DNA from: an uncultured Lachnospiraceae bacterium
GTDB lineage: Bacteria > Bacillota > Clostridia > Lachnospirales > Lachnospiraceae
Direction of reading: 5' to 3'
NCBI GenBank assembly: GCA_947589095.1
Contig: CANQBX010000015.1
Span: forward strand, 1-64,000
Length of the DNA: 64,000 nt
Shown here: in pieces, positions 29,124-39,796 of the stretch
Layout of the letters: each line of letters opens with the position of its first letter
Numbering within the stretch: position 1 is the first letter of the stretch
The notes under the pieces: model-generated
Database searches by the model: none
Seen by the model: the letters and a program-made list of their open reading frames with translations, nothing else
Told to the model about the DNA's origin: nothing
Translations under genes and position numbers: made by a program

Positions 29124-31757
29124 CTAATCGGTTGGAATGATGCCAAGCGGTCCGCTGCCGACGACCGGCTGCGTCTCCGGAGGGGCATCCGAATTGTCAG
29201 CAGGCGGTACAACGACGGAATAGGCCGAATGCATATAACAGTAACCGGGAACTGTGTAGGAGGAGTCGTCCGTACCCTCGGAATTATCCTCGCCTTCCGG
29301 CAGTTTTATGCAGATCCTGGTGGAACGTCCGGGACAGTAGCTGGTCGGCAGCCGCCCGGATCCGGAGCATACGGTTATCGCCACATGGACGTCGCATACC
29401 TCCGTGGGAACGGTTCCTCTGGCAAAATACTCGGTATATGTGGCGTTGCCCCGCGGATCATGGTTGCAGACGCCGTCGATCGCCAGCTTGCCGGATTTGC
29501 GGCAGATCACAGCCGTCTCTACGCTGTAGGGCTGCGTGAAGCCGGGATCCGGAAGACCTTCATGGATCTTGTCCATGATCTTCTTCCAGATGATCTTATG
29601 GAAGGAAGTCTCCCCGTAATCCGCGTTCAGACTCTGATTCAGGTCATAACCGGCCCATACGCCGGCGGTATAATACGGCGTGAAGCCCACGAACCATACG
29701 TTGGTGTTGGAGGTCGTGGTACCGCTCTTGCCCGCGCAGGACATATTATTCAGTCTGGCCGCGGTACTGGTAGAGCTCGGACCGCTGCCGGAGCTGAACT
29801 TGCGCATGGGGATCAGCGAATCCTTCATGGCGTCGGTCAGCAGAAAAGCGGTGGAATCCTTGAGGACCCGCCGGGTCTCCGGTTCATTGTCCAGAAGGAT
29901 CTTGCCGTTGCGGTCCAGGATCTGGGTGAAGAAGATCGGCTCCTTGTAGATGCCGCCGTTGGCGATGGTCGCGAACGCGCCGGTCAGTTCCAGGTTCGTA
30001 ACGCCCTCCGTCAGGCCGCCGAGGGCCGTAGCCGCGTTATAATCCGCTGCCGACAGGGTCGTAATGCCGAAATTCTGGCCGTAGTCCACGCCCAGCTGGG
30101 GCGTTACGGTCTCCATCAGGCACCGTACGGCCACGATGTTCATGGAGTAGATGATGCCGTCCCGGATGCTGGAGTATCCCTGGTAGCCGGATTTGTACCA
30201 GTTGCGGAAGGTCTTGGTGCCGACTGTATAAGGCGCGTCGTAGTAGACCGTACCGAGCGTTGCGCCGCAGGCGTCCAGCGCCGGCGCGAAGGAGGAAATA
30301 ACCTTAAAGGTAGACCCGGGCTGCCGGGGGACATTCGTCGCCCGGTTCAGCGTCAGGTTCGCCGTCTTTGCGCCGCGTCCGCCGCTGATGGCTTTCACCT
30401 GTCCGGTGGCCTGGTCGATCAGAACAAAGGAGACCTGCGGCTGCAGCGTGATATTGATATATTCGCCGATGATCTCGTCTCCGTCCTGAAGAATGTAGGC
30501 CTTGTAGTTCTCAACGTCCTCGCGCGCCGCGTCCTCGCTGCGGTACAGTGCGTTGAAGCTCGTATCTCCGAGTACCTCCTCGTGCCAGTCGCGGATGTGG
30601 CCGTGATTATAATGCTGGGTCGTACCGTCCGCGTGCGTTACCGAGAGCCGGTATTCCAGGGAATACTTGGTATTCTGATAATTATCGGGGTTATTCACCT
30701 CCGCGTCGACGATCGCCTGGAGGGTCGGATCCTGCGCCGCTTTGATCTGAAGGCCGCCGCTGTAAAGCAGGTTGTGGGCCTGGGTCTCGGTATAGCCCAG
30801 CTTCTCGATCAGGGCGTCCTTGACCTGGCTGGTCAGCTCATCCACATAGTAGCTGTTGACGCTGGAGGTTTCGCGTACCGTAGCGTCTACGAGCTGGATC
30901 CGTGAGTAGACGTCGTCGGCCATGGCTTCGTTATATTCATCCTCGGAGATGTAGCCCTGGTCCTTCATATTCTGCAGAATGATCTCCCGCCGTTCCGCGT
31001 TGTCCTCCTGCCCGGAGATCGGGTTTAACCGGGACGGGTTCTTGGTGATGCCGGCGATGACCGCGCATTCCGAGAGCGTCAGGTCGGAAACTTCTTTATT
31101 AAAATAACGCCGCGCCGCGACCTTGACGCCCAGGCAGTTATAGCCCAGGTTGATCGTGTTCAGGTAATTGGTCATGATCAGCTTCCGGTCCATGGTCTTC
31201 GTCAGCTTCACGGCCAGATACTGTTCCTGGAATTTCCGCTCCAGGGTCTCTCCCAGGCTGTCTTCGCGCCCGCCGGAGAAGACGTTGTTCTTGATCAGCT
31301 GCTGTGCGATGGTGCTGCCGCCGCCGTCGGAGGTGTTATGGGTCAGCACGCCCCGCACCGCGCGCAGGATGGAGCGCAGGTCGATACCGTTGTGCTTCCA
31401 GAAACGCGCGTCCTCAATGGATACGAAGGCGTCGATCAGATCCTGCGGAAATTCGTCGTAGGTCGCGGGATCGCGGTTGGAATCCTCCTGTACCAGCGTA
31501 GCGATCAGATTGCCCTGATTGTCATAGACGGTCGTGGCAAGACCCTGGGGGACGATACTGTCTATATTGATCTCCGGCGCTTCGTCGATAATGGACCGGA
31601 TGATGCCGATGCCTAAACTGGCTCCGAAGCTGGCGCTGAGGATGAGGACCAGAAGAAAGACCTTCAGGACTGTCAGGATCAGCTTGTTGCCCAGCCTTCG
31701 GCCAGTCGAGGTGGCTTCCCTTAATTTGATCTCCGTTGATTTTTTTCCGTAATTCAT
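29124..31757 (-). CDS. class A penicillin-binding protein (transglycosylase/transpeptidase)
   Basis: VSIEDARFWKHNGIDLRSILRA...GGGSTIAQQLIKN; RQPGSTFKVISSFAPAL; AGKSGTTTSNTNVWFVGFTPYYTAGVWAGYD. Confidence 0.96.
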   Translation of the reverse strand: MNYGKKSTEIKLREATSTGRRLGNKLILTVLKVFLLVLILSASFGASLGIGIIRSIIDEAPEINIDSIVPQGLATTVYDNQGNLIATLVQEDSNRDPATYDEFPQDLIDAFVSIEDARFWKHNGIDLRSILRAVRGVLTHNTSDGGGSTIAQQLIKNNVFSGGREDSLGETLERKFQEQYLAVKLTKTMDRKLIMTNYLNTINLGYNCLGVKVAARRYFNKEVSDLTLSECAVIAGITKNPSRLNPISGQEDNAERREIILQNMKDQGYISEDEYNEAMADDVYSRIQLVDATVRETSSVNSYYVDELTSQVKDALIEKLGYTETQAHNLLYSGGLQIKAAQDPTLQAIVDAEVNNPDNYQNTKYSLEYRLSVTHADGTTQHYNHGHIRDWHEEVLGDTSFNALYRSEDAAREDVENYKAYILQDGDEIIGEYINITLQPQVSFVLIDQATGQVKAISGGRGAKTANLTLNRATNVPRQPGSTFKVISSFAPALDACGATLGTVYYDAPYTVGTKTFRNWYKSGYQGYSSIRDGIIYSMNIVAVRCLMETVTPQLGVDYGQNFGITTLSAADYNAATALGGLTEGVTNLELTGAFATIANGGIYKEPIFFTQILDRNGKILLDNEPETRRVLKDSTAFLLTDAMKDSLIPMRKFSSGSGPSSTSTAARLNNMSCAGKSGTTTSNTNVWFVGFTPYYTAGVWAGYDLNQSLNADYGETSFHKIIWKKIMDKIHEGLPDPGFTQPYSVETAVICRKSGKLAIDGVCNHDPRGNATYTEYFARGTVPTEVCDVHVAITVCSGSGRLPTSYCPGRSTRICIKLPEGEDNSEGTDDSSYTVPGYCYMHSAYSVVVPPADNSDAPPETQPVVGSGPLGIIPTD

Positions 31758-31780
31758 GGAAAATCCTCCTTCACCGCTCC

Positions 31781-31809
31781 ATTATAGCAAAATTTTCCAT
31801 GCAATTCAA
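31781..31809 (-). promoter_or_regulatory. sigma-A promoter of the PBP gene
   Basis: On the minus strand: TTGAAT-N17-TATAAT. Confidence 0.65.
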
Positions 31810-31918
31810 TATCTGCTTTCTTACAGGTTTCTTGCAGGTTGCAGAGCCGGCGCTTTTGTATTATTATGGACACAGATACGTGCGTTCATGCCGTAAAGGA
31901 CGCGGGAAGGAGGCAGCT

Positions 31919-32569
31919 GTGACCGGCGGATACAGGATTTTGTGGGAGGGCGGAACAGGAGAGCTGATCGAGAAGAGATCTCGTTTTATCGCTACGACAT
32001 GGCCGGCGGAGACGGAGGAAGAGGCGTCCGCCTTTGTGGAACGGATGCGCAAGAAGTACTGGGACGCCAGTCACAACTGCTACGCCTATGTTCTGGGCGG
32101 GCAGGGACGGATCCAGAAGTGCAGCGACGACGGGGAGCCGGCCCAGACGGCCGGCCGGCCCATGCTGGATGTGCTTCTGGGAGAGGAAGTGCGGAACATC
32201 TGCGTGGTGGTGACCAGGTATTTCGGCGGCGTGCTTTTGGGGACCGGCGGCCTGGTGCGGGCGTATTCCGCGGCGGTGAAGGAGGGGCTGAAGAACAGCA
32301 GGATCATTGAGAAATGCCCCGGCCGCCGCATGGACATCGTCGTGGATTATACGGGAATAGGGAAGATCCAGTATATTCTGGCCCAGGCAAATCTTACCGC
32401 GCTGGATACGAAATATACGGATAAAGTGGAACTGTCGGTAATGGTTCCGGAATCGGATACGGGCAGCCTGTCGTCCCGCATCACGGAGGGGACAGCCGGA
32501 AGGGCGCGGATTGCGGTCGGGGATCCGGTCTATTACGGGATCATTGACGGAGAGGTGATCCTCTTTTGA
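31919..32569 (+). CDS. YigZ/IMPACT family protein
   Basis: IEKRSRFIATTWPAETEEEASAFVERMRKKYWDASHNCYAYVLG...DDGEPAQTAGRPMLDVL...VVVTRYFGGVLLGTGGLVRAYS; GTG start inferred. Confidence 0.9.
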   Translation: MTGGYRILWEGGTGELIEKRSRFIATTWPAETEEEASAFVERMRKKYWDASHNCYAYVLGGQGRIQKCSDDGEPAQTAGRPMLDVLLGEEVRNICVVVTRYFGGVLLGTGGLVRAYSAAVKEGLKNSRIIEKCPGRRMDIVVDYTGIGKIQYILAQANLTALDTKYTDKVELSVMVPESDTGSLSSRITEGTAGRARIAVGDPVYYGIIDGEVILF

Positions 32570-32620
32570 AATATGGTCATTTCGCCCAAAAGATAAACCG
32601 GGAGGCATGCAGATTTCTCC

Positions 32621-32649
32621 TTGCTTTTACGTCATCCCGGTGCTATAGT
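32621..32649 (+). promoter_or_regulatory. candidate sigma-A promoter of typA
   Basis: TTGCTT-N17-TATAGT. Confidence 0.5.
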
Positions 32650-32687
32650 AGGATGTTGTAAAGTTACAAGGAAGAAGACAGTCAGCT

Positions 32688-34520
32688 ATGAAGATGAAGA
32701 GAGAAGACGTAAGGAATGTAGCCATTATCGCTCACGTAGACCATGGAAAGACCACCCTGGTAGACGGTCTGCTCCGCCAGAGCGGAGTGTTCCGCGCAGG
32801 CCAGGAGGTAGTGGAGCGCGTTATGGACTCCAACGACATCGAACGTGAGCGCGGCATCACTATATTATCGAAGAACACAGCGGTATTCTATAAGGGGACG
32901 AAGATCAATATTGTCGACACTCCCGGACACGCCGATTTCGGCGGCGAGGTGGAGCGTGTGCTTAAGATGGTGGACGGGGTCATCCTGGTGGTGGACGCCT
33001 ACGAGGGGCCGATGCCCCAGACTAAATTCGTACTCCGCAAGGCCCTGGAGCTGGATCTGTATGTGATCGTCTGCGTCAACAAGATCGACCGCCCGGAAGC
33101 CAGGCCTGCCGAGGTGGTGGACGAGGTGCTGGAGCTTCTGATGGATCTGGAAGCGTCTGACAAGCAGCTGGACTGCCCGTTCGTTTTCGCGTCGGCCAAG
33201 GCCGGCTTCGCGGTAAAGGATCCGAATGATCCGGGCGTGGACATGAGCCCGCTTTTCGAGACGATCATCGAACACATTCCCGCCCCCGAGGGGGATCCGG
33301 ACGCGGGAACCCAGGTGCTGATAAGCACGATCGATTATAATGAGTACGTAGGCCGCATCGGCGTCGGCAAGGTGGACAACGGCCGCATCCGCGTGAATCA
33401 GGAGTGCGTGCTGGTGAACCACCACGAGCCGGACAAGATGCGCCGGGTGAAGATCAGCAAGCTTTACGAATTCGACGGCCTGAACAAGGTTGAAGTTGCC
33501 GAGGCGACTGTGGGGGCGATCGTGGCGATCTCCGGGATCACCGATCTGCATATCGGCGACACGATCTGTTCGCCGGAGAATCCGGAGGCGATCCCGTTCC
33601 AGAAGATATCCGAGCCTACGATCGCCATGAATTTCATGGTCAACGACAGTCCCATGGCGGGACAGGAGGGCAGATACGTTACTTCCCGCCATCTCCGCGA
33701 CAGGCTGTTCCGCGAGCTGAACACGGATGTGAGCCTGCGGGTGGAAGAGACCGACTCTCCCGACTGCTTCAAGGTGTCGGGAAGGGGCGAGCTGCATTTG
33801 TCTGTTTTGATTGAAAATATGCGCCGGGAGGGCTACGAATTCGCAGTCAGCAAGGCGGAGGTATTATATAAGTACAATGAGCGCAGCCAGAAGCTGGAGC
33901 CGATGGAACTGGCCTATATCGATGTGCCGGAGGAATTCACCGGCGTCATCATCCAGAAGCTGACCTCCCGGAAGGGAGAGCTGCAGGGCATGAGTCCGGC
34001 GCAGGGCGGCTATACCAGGCTGGAGTTTTCGATACCGTCCCGCGGGCTCATCGGCTACAGGGGCGAGTTCCTGACGGATACCAAGGGCAACGGCATCATG
34101 AATACGATCTTCGACGGCTACGCCCCCTATAAAGGCGACTTAAGCTACAGGAAGACCGGTTCCCTGATCGCCTACGAGGGCGGAGAGTCCGTGGCCTACG
34201 GCCTGTTTGCGGCCCAGGAGCGCGGCACCCTCTTTATCGGACCGGGCGTGAAGGTATACGCGGGTATGGTCATCGGACAGAGTCCCAAGTCGGAGGATAT
34301 CGAGCTGAATGTCTGCAAGACGAAGAAGCTGACCAACATGCGTTCCGCCGGCGCGGACGAGGCGCTTAAGCTTTCGCCGCCCCGGGAGATGAGCCTGGAG
34401 CAGTGCCTGGACTTCATTGATACCGACGAGCTTTTGGAGGTGACGCCGAAGAATCTGCGGATCCGCAAGAGAATCCTGGATCCTACCCTTCGCAAGAGGG
34501 CGTCATTTAAAAAGGATTGA
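32688..34520 (+). CDS. typA: translational GTPase TypA/BipA
   Basis: [63 protein letters not shown]. Confidence 0.97.
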   Translation: MKMKREDVRNVAIIAHVDHGKTTLVDGLLRQSGVFRAGQEVVERVMDSNDIERERGITILSKNTAVFYKGTKINIVDTPGHADFGGEVERVLKMVDGVILVVDAYEGPMPQTKFVLRKALELDLYVIVCVNKIDRPEARPAEVVDEVLELLMDLEASDKQLDCPFVFASAKAGFAVKDPNDPGVDMSPLFETIIEHIPAPEGDPDAGTQVLISTIDYNEYVGRIGVGKVDNGRIRVNQECVLVNHHEPDKMRRVKISKLYEFDGLNKVEVAEATVGAIVAISGITDLHIGDTICSPENPEAIPFQKISEPTIAMNFMVNDSPMAGQEGRYVTSRHLRDRLFRELNTDVSLRVEETDSPDCFKVSGRGELHLSVLIENMRREGYEFAVSKAEVLYKYNERSQKLEPMELAYIDVPEEFTGVIIQKLTSRKGELQGMSPAQGGYTRLEFSIPSRGLIGYRGEFLTDTKGNGIMNTIFDGYAPYKGDLSYRKTGSLIAYEGGESVAYGLFAAQERGTLFIGPGVKVYAGMVIGQSPKSEDIELNVCKTKKLTNMRSAGADEALKLSPPREMSLEQCLDFIDTDELLEVTPKNLRIRKRILDPTLRKRASFKKD

Positions 34521-34733
34521 TAATCGAGACAGCGCAAGGAAGCGATAAGCCCTGGCAGAAGACCGCCGGGGTTTTGTGCTTGAATCACACCGGTTTGCGG
34601 AGCGCGTTGATGCGCGCTTTGCAGATCCTGTCGAAACCACACGAGCGTTTTTTGGAATCTCCGGTTCTTTTTACACATAAAATAGTGATAGCCGCAAAGC
34701 GAAAATTAATTAAGAACGAAAGGGAGAGATACC

Positions 34734-35360
34734 ATGTCAGAAAAAGCGATTGAAAACAACAAGGTCAGCGTGATCGGCAAGGTCGTGAGCGGTTTCACGT
34801 TCAGTCATGAGGTATTTGGAGAAGGCTTCTATCTGGTCGATCTGGAGGTCAACCGACTGAGCGATCAGTCGGATATTATTCCGCTTATGATCTCGGAGAG
34901 GCTCCTCAATGTATCGGAGGATTACATAGGCTGTACCGTGGAAGCCATCGGCCAGTTCCGTTCCTATAACCGCCACGAGGGCGCCAGGAACCGTCTGGTT
35001 CTGTCGGTGTTCGTGCGGGAGATCAACTTTATGGAGGAATTTACCGATTATACGAAGACCAATCAGATATTCCTGGACGGTTACATCTGCAAGACGCCCA
35101 TTTACCGCAAGACCCCGCTGGGACGGGAGATCGCGGACATCCTTCTGGCGGTGAACCGGCCTTACGGCAAGTCCGATTATATTCCCTGCATTGCGTGGGG
35201 GCGCAATGCCAGGTACGCGGCCGGCTTTGAAGTCGGAGCCCGGGTCTGCATCTGGGGCCGGGTCCAGAGCCGCGAATATACAAAGAAGCTCAGCGATTCC
35301 CAGTGCGAGAAGCGCGTCGCCTACGAGGTGTCGGTGAGCAAGCTGGAATGTATGGAATGA
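34734..35360 (+). CDS. single-stranded DNA-binding-like protein (apparently two OB-like halves)
   Basis: NQIFLDGYICKTPIYRKTPLGREIADILLAVNRPYGKSDYIPCIAWGRNARYA...GARVCIWGRVQSREY matches the SSB core; an extra N-terminal OB-like half precedes it. Confidence 0.78.
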   Translation: MSEKAIENNKVSVIGKVVSGFTFSHEVFGEGFYLVDLEVNRLSDQSDIIPLMISERLLNVSEDYIGCTVEAIGQFRSYNRHEGARNRLVLSVFVREINFMEEFTDYTKTNQIFLDGYICKTPIYRKTPLGREIADILLAVNRPYGKSDYIPCIAWGRNARYAAGFEVGARVCIWGRVQSREYTKKLSDSQCEKRVAYEVSVSKLECME

Positions 35361-35441
35361 TCCCGGCAGCTTTGGAGGCCGCAGTGGGATTGGCGGCTGA
35401 CGGTGCGGGATGCGGATGGTGAGCAAAGAGGTGCGAAAGAC

Positions 35442-35939
35442 ATGAAAAAAGGAACGATAGAAGTTATCTGCGGCCATGGCCGCGGCAAGACCGCTCTGGC
35501 GATGGGGAAAGGCCTGGAAGCCGTGGCGGAGCAGCAGACGGTCATTATGATCCAGTTTCTGAAGGGCTGCGAGCGGGGAGAGGAAAAGAAGGTCATGCAG
35601 AGCCTGGAACCCGGATTTAAGATCTTCCGTTTCGAGAAGGCGGACGCGTTCTTCGAGGAGCTGACCGAGGCGGAGAAAGCGGAGGAACGGCGCAACATCC
35701 TCAACGGCTTCCATTTTGCGAAGAAGGTGGTCGCTACCGGCGAATGCGATCTGCTGATCCTGGACGAGGTGCTGGGGCTTGTGAATCAGAACATTGTTTC
35801 CATAGAGGAGTTTGAGAATCTGCTGAAGGCCAGGGACGACGGCATGAGCCTGCTTTTGACGGGCATGGATTTTCCGCGTCAGCTGGCGTCGTATGTGGAC
35901 AGCTTTTTCACGATCCGGGCGTATGAACCGGAGCGGTGA
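35442..35939 (+). CDS. CobO/BtuR-like ATP:corrinoid adenosyltransferase family protein
   Basis: GTIEVICGHGRGKTALAMGKGLEAVAEQQTVIMIQFLKG...CDLLILDEVLGLVNQNIVSIEEFENLLKAR...LLLTG. Confidence 0.8.
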   Translation: MKKGTIEVICGHGRGKTALAMGKGLEAVAEQQTVIMIQFLKGCERGEEKKVMQSLEPGFKIFRFEKADAFFEELTEAEKAEERRNILNGFHFAKKVVATGECDLLILDEVLGLVNQNIVSIEEFENLLKARDDGMSLLLTGMDFPRQLASYVDSFFTIRAYEPER

Positions 35940-36024
35940 GCGGGTATCCGGCTTTCTTCTGACTGCTTTCCGGGCGGACGGAAGAAAGAGGCCGCGGCGC
36001 GCATGCGAAACCGTCAGGTTGCGG

Positions 36025-36053
36025 TTGACAAAGGCAGCGAATGATGGTAGGAT
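36025..36053 (+). promoter_or_regulatory. sigma-A promoter of the dap transcript
   Basis: TTGACA-N17-TAGGAT immediately before the riboswitch. Confidence 0.75.
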
Positions 36054-36069
36054 GTTAGCAGGCAAATAA

Positions 36070-36236
36070 AGAGTGGTAGAGGTCGCGCGATATCATGAGT
36101 AGGAGGCGGATGCAGCAGGTGCAGACGATGCCTTCCGAAAGGGAGAGCGCCGAAGAGGAGTGCCGCCTGACAGCACGAATCTGGGCATAGGGTGAACAAC
36201 CGTATGACTGTCATCCGATCAGGATGGAGAGCTACA
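36070..36236 (+). promoter_or_regulatory. lysine riboswitch (L box)
   Basis: GGTAGAGGTCGCG...ATGAGTA, CCGAAAGGGAGAGCGCCGAAGAGG, GACTGTCATCCGATCAGGATGGAGAGCTAC; upstream of dapA. Confidence 0.88.
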
Positions 36237-36267
36237 CTTAAAGATCAGCGACACACGGACTTTAAGG

Positions 36268-36295
36268 ACCGGCTTTCCGAAGCCGGTTCTTTTCT
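36268..36295 (+). terminator. riboswitch-controlled intrinsic terminator
   Basis: ACCGGCTT-TCCG-AAGCCGGT followed by a T-rich tail (TCTTTTCT). Confidence 0.8.
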
Positions 36296-36407
36296 GTCTC
36301 CGGGAGAGCATGCCCTGCGGGACAGATCCGCGCGGCGCGTGCCGGATGTGTGTCATGGCGGCAGAAAGCGGCATACATAATTTACAGAAGGAAGAAGGAG
36401 GAGCATT

Positions 36408-37292
36408 ATGGCTATTTTCAAAGGTGCGGGCGTTGCCCTGGTTACGCCGTTTAAGGACAACGGAGATGTGAATTACGATAAGCTGGACGAGATTCTGGAG
36501 GAGCAGATCGCAGGCGGAACGGACGCCGCGATCATCTGCGGAACGACCGGCGAGTCGTCGACTATGTCCCATAAGGAGCATCTGGATGTGATCCGTTTCG
36601 CCTGCGAGAGGGTGAAGGGCAGGATCCCCGTGATCGCGGGAACCGGTTCCAACTCCACGCAGGAGGCCGTTTATCTGTCGGAGGAAGCGGAGAAGGCCGG
36701 CTCCGACGGACTTCTGCTGGTGACGCCGTATTACAACAAGGCCACCCAGGGCGGCCTGATCGCCCACTATAAGGCGATCGCGGCGGCTGTGAAGATTCCG
36801 ATCCTTTTGTATCATATTCCCGGCCGGACCGGCGTGACCATGACGCCGGCGACCATGGTCACGCTGTGCAGGGAGGTTCCCAATATCGTGGGCGTCAAGG
36901 AAGCCAGCGGCAATTTCTCCTCCATCGCCACGATGATGAGCATGGCGGACGGCTGCATCGACCTGTATTCCGGCAATGACGAACAGATCGTTCCGATTCT
37001 GGCCATGGGCGGCAAGGGCGTGATCTCGGTGCTGTCCAACGTAGCGCCCCGGCAGGCCCACGATATCTGCCAGAAATTTTTCGACGGCAACACGGCGGGC
37101 AGTCTTGCGGAGCAGCTCAGGGCGATCCCGCTGATCTCGGCGCTTTTCTGCGAGGTGAACCCGATCCCGGTGAAGGCGGCCATGAACTTGATGGGTAAGG
37201 AGGTCGGACCGCTGAGGCTGCCGCTTACGGAGATGGAGCCGCAGAACAAGGAGAGGCTGGCGGCGGCCATGCGGGAATACGGGATTCTGTGA
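36408..37292 (+). CDS. dapA: 4-hydroxy-tetrahydrodipicolinate synthase
   Basis: GAGVALVTPFKDNGDVNYDKL, IICGTTGESSTMSHKEH, YHIPGRTGVTMTPATM, VGVKEASGNFSS. Confidence 0.97.
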   Translation: MAIFKGAGVALVTPFKDNGDVNYDKLDEILEEQIAGGTDAAIICGTTGESSTMSHKEHLDVIRFACERVKGRIPVIAGTGSNSTQEAVYLSEEAEKAGSDGLLLVTPYYNKATQGGLIAHYKAIAAAVKIPILLYHIPGRTGVTMTPATMVTLCREVPNIVGVKEASGNFSSIATMMSMADGCIDLYSGNDEQIVPILAMGGKGVISVLSNVAPRQAHDICQKFFDGNTAGSLAEQLRAIPLISALFCEVNPIPVKAAMNLMGKEVGPLRLPLTEMEPQNKERLAAAMREYGIL

Positions 37293-37326
37293 CAATCGGA
37301 TTGAATATACGGAAAGGTTATAAGAT

Positions 37327-38091
37327 ATGATAAGAATGATTCTTCACGGCTGCAGCGGCGCCATGGGCCGGGCTGTGACCGGTATTGTAAAAGAGACGGA
37401 CGGCATAGAGATCGTGGCGGGCGTGGATGTAAATCCCATGAGTCCGGAAGGATATCCGGTGTATGAGAGCCTGTCCGGCGTAGAGGAAGAAGCGGATGTG
37501 ATCGTGGATTTTGCCGCGGCGGCAGCCGTGGACGGGCTTCTGCGCTTCGCGGAGTCGAAGAGGATTCCGCTGGTACTCTGCACCACGGGACTTTCCGAGG
37601 CGCAGCTGGCAAGGGTGCGGGAATGTGCCGGCCGGGTGGCGGTCCTGCGGTCCGCGAACATGTCTCTGGGGGTGAATCTGCTGTTAAAGCTGGTGCAGGA
37701 CGCGGCGAAGGTACTGGCGGCGTCGGGTTTCGACATGGAGATCGTGGAACGGCACCACAACCGGAAGCTGGACGCGCCCAGCGGCACCGCGCTGGCGCTG
37801 GCGGATTCGCTAAACGAGGCGATGAACGGAGCGTACCATTATGTTTATGACCGTCATGACCGTCATGAAAAGCGGGATCCCGGGGAGATCGGCATCGCGT
37901 CGGTCCGCGGCGGCAGCATCGTCGGCGATCATGATGTGATATTTGCGGGCCAGGATGAGGTAGTGACCATAAGCCACACGGCCTATTCGAGAGCGGTATT
38001 CGCCAAGGGAGCCGTGGAGGCGGCCGTGTTTCTGGCCGGAAAGCCGGCGGGACTTTATTCGATGGCCGATGTGATCGCGTCGCAGAATTAA
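37327..38091 (+). CDS. dapB: 4-hydroxy-tetrahydrodipicolinate reductase
   Basis: MIRMILHGCSGAMGRAVTGIV, EIVERHHNRKLDAPSGTALALAD, ASVRGGSIVGDHDVIFAG. Confidence 0.96.
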   Translation: MIRMILHGCSGAMGRAVTGIVKETDGIEIVAGVDVNPMSPEGYPVYESLSGVEEEADVIVDFAAAAAVDGLLRFAESKRIPLVLCTTGLSEAQLARVRECAGRVAVLRSANMSLGVNLLLKLVQDAAKVLAASGFDMEIVERHHNRKLDAPSGTALALADSLNEAMNGAYHYVYDRHDRHEKRDPGEIGIASVRGGSIVGDHDVIFAGQDEVVTISHTAYSRAVFAKGAVEAAVFLAGKPAGLYSMADVIASQN

Positions 38092-38196
38092 AATTGCGGA
38101 CAAAATGAAATCTGGCAGCGAAGGAATTTTTTCTCACCATAATCCGCGCTCCGCCTGCGCACAATAAGCGCAGAAAATCGAAAGGAGAATGCTATT

Positions 38197-38640
38197 ATGA
38201 AGAGAATCAGATTCTATCTATGCGCAGTTCTGCTGGTTTTTTCTGTTGCGGCCATGACGGCCTGCGGCAGGAATTCCGGCAAGGATCCGGCCGGAACGTC
38301 TTCCGCCGCTGAGAGCGGTGCTTCCGGCAGCGGAGGCAGCTCAAACGGCAAGTCCGGCGGCAGTAATGCAGGCAGCGGCACGTCCGGCAGCGGCGCTACG
38401 GGCAGCGCCGGAAGCGTGGGAGCGGGGACGAACGGCACCGGCAGCGGAGGTTCCGGAGCCAATGGTACAGGTGCGGGCGGTTCATCCGCCGCTGCGGGGA
38501 CCAAGAACGGGACCGGTACCGGAAGCGATGAGAGCACCGGCGTTCTGGACGGCCTGATGGACGACGTGGAGCAGGGGGTTCATGATATGGGCGGAGATTC
38601 CGAGGGACCCAGCAACAACGCGGATGAAAGCAATAAATAA
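38197..38640 (+). CDS. Gly/Ser-rich putative lipoprotein
   Basis: Signal peptide with lipobox-like AMTAC, long Gly/Ser/Ala/Thr-rich stretch, conserved-looking tail GVLDGLMDDVEQGVHDMGG. Confidence 0.65.
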   Translation: MKRIRFYLCAVLLVFSVAAMTACGRNSGKDPAGTSSAAESGASGSGGSSNGKSGGSNAGSGTSGSGATGSAGSVGAGTNGTGSGGSGANGTGAGGSSAAAGTKNGTGTGSDESTGVLDGLMDDVEQGVHDMGGDSEGPSNNADESNK

Positions 38641-38647
38641 TCGGGAT

Positions 38648-38680
38648 GAGGGCGTTTCCGAAACGGAGATGCCCTCTTTT
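38648..38680 (+). terminator. Rho-independent terminator
   Basis: AGGGCGTTTCCG-AAA-CGGAGATGCCCT followed by CTTTT. Confidence 0.7.
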
Positions 38681-38857
38681 GCGCTGCGGCCGTCCGCTTG
38701 TGTTTCCGATCCGTGGCGCTGAAATGAAAATTAAGGACAAAAACGGGAAGCATATATGAAATTTTATTTCAAATCGGTTGCAATTCCCCATGCGCGGGTG
38801 TATACTGAAACTGCAGGCAGTGTGTGTTTCGGAGGAAAGAGAGGAATCAGCGGCGGT

Positions 38858-39769
38858 ATGAAGTATCTGATCGGCATCGACGGCGGCGGAACCGCGACGA
38901 AGATCTGCGTAGCGGATCCGGACGGCGTCATCCATGGACATCACACGGCGGGACCTCTGAATATCAACGGGCAGAGCAGAGAGGAATTTCGACGGACCAT
39001 CGGGGAGATCCTGACGCTTCCGGCCCGGATGGGTCTGAAGCCCGGTGACTGCGCGGCGATCGGAATCGGAGCGGCCGGGATCAGCAATCCCCGGACCCGG
39101 GAGGTTCTTGAGGAGGCCTTCCGCGACAGCGGATACAGCGCGCCGGTATATGTGTACAGCGATGGGGAGACAGCCCTGGCGGCTGTATTTCCGGAATGCC
39201 ACGGCATCATACTGATCGCGGGTACCGGCTCCATCTGCTATGGACGCAGGGAGGACGGGACTGTGATCCGCAGCGGCGGCTACGGTCATCTGATCGACGA
39301 CGGCGGGAGCGCTTACGATATCGCGCGGCGGATGCTGGCGGCGGTGGTGCAGGCGGAGGACGGGCGCGGCGGCGCGACAGTCCTTAAAGAACTGGTTTAC
39401 GACCGACTGGGTATCTCCGGGGTTTCGGAGCTGGTGGGCTATGTGTACGCGCCGGAGCGCAGGAAGGGAGATCTGGCGGCGCTGGCCGTTCTTCTTGGCC
39501 GGGCGGTTGCTATGGGCGACCGGACGGCGATGGAGATCGAAGACGCCTGCGCGGACGAGCTGTGCGCGCTGATCCGGCCGGTGCTGGGAAAGCTGCCGGA
39601 GGAGAAGAATATCGCGATCGGCGGCAGCGTCCTGCTGAAGAATGAGCGGATCCAGAGGAAGGTCCGTGACCGGATTACGGCGATTAAGGACGACGCGTGG
39701 ATCCGGGCGGCGATGCGGGAAGCGTCGGAAGGCGCGGTGCGTCTGGCAATGCGGGAGCTGGGCCGCTGA
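38858..39769 (+). CDS. BadF/BadG/BcrA/BcrD-type kinase (N-acetylglucosamine/MurNAc kinase-like)
   Basis: MKYLIGIDGGGTATKICVADPDG...GAAGISNPRTREVLEEAF...DGETALAAVF...GIILIAGTGSICYG. Confidence 0.85.
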   Translation: MKYLIGIDGGGTATKICVADPDGVIHGHHTAGPLNINGQSREEFRRTIGEILTLPARMGLKPGDCAAIGIGAAGISNPRTREVLEEAFRDSGYSAPVYVYSDGETALAAVFPECHGIILIAGTGSICYGRREDGTVIRSGGYGHLIDDGGSAYDIARRMLAAVVQAEDGRGGATVLKELVYDRLGISGVSELVGYVYAPERRKGDLAALAVLLGRAVAMGDRTAMEIEDACADELCALIRPVLGKLPEEKNIAIGGSVLLKNERIQRKVRDRITAIKDDAWIRAAMREASEGAVRLAMRELGR

Positions 39770-39796
39770 CGCAGAGCGGCAGACAGGGAGACGCGG

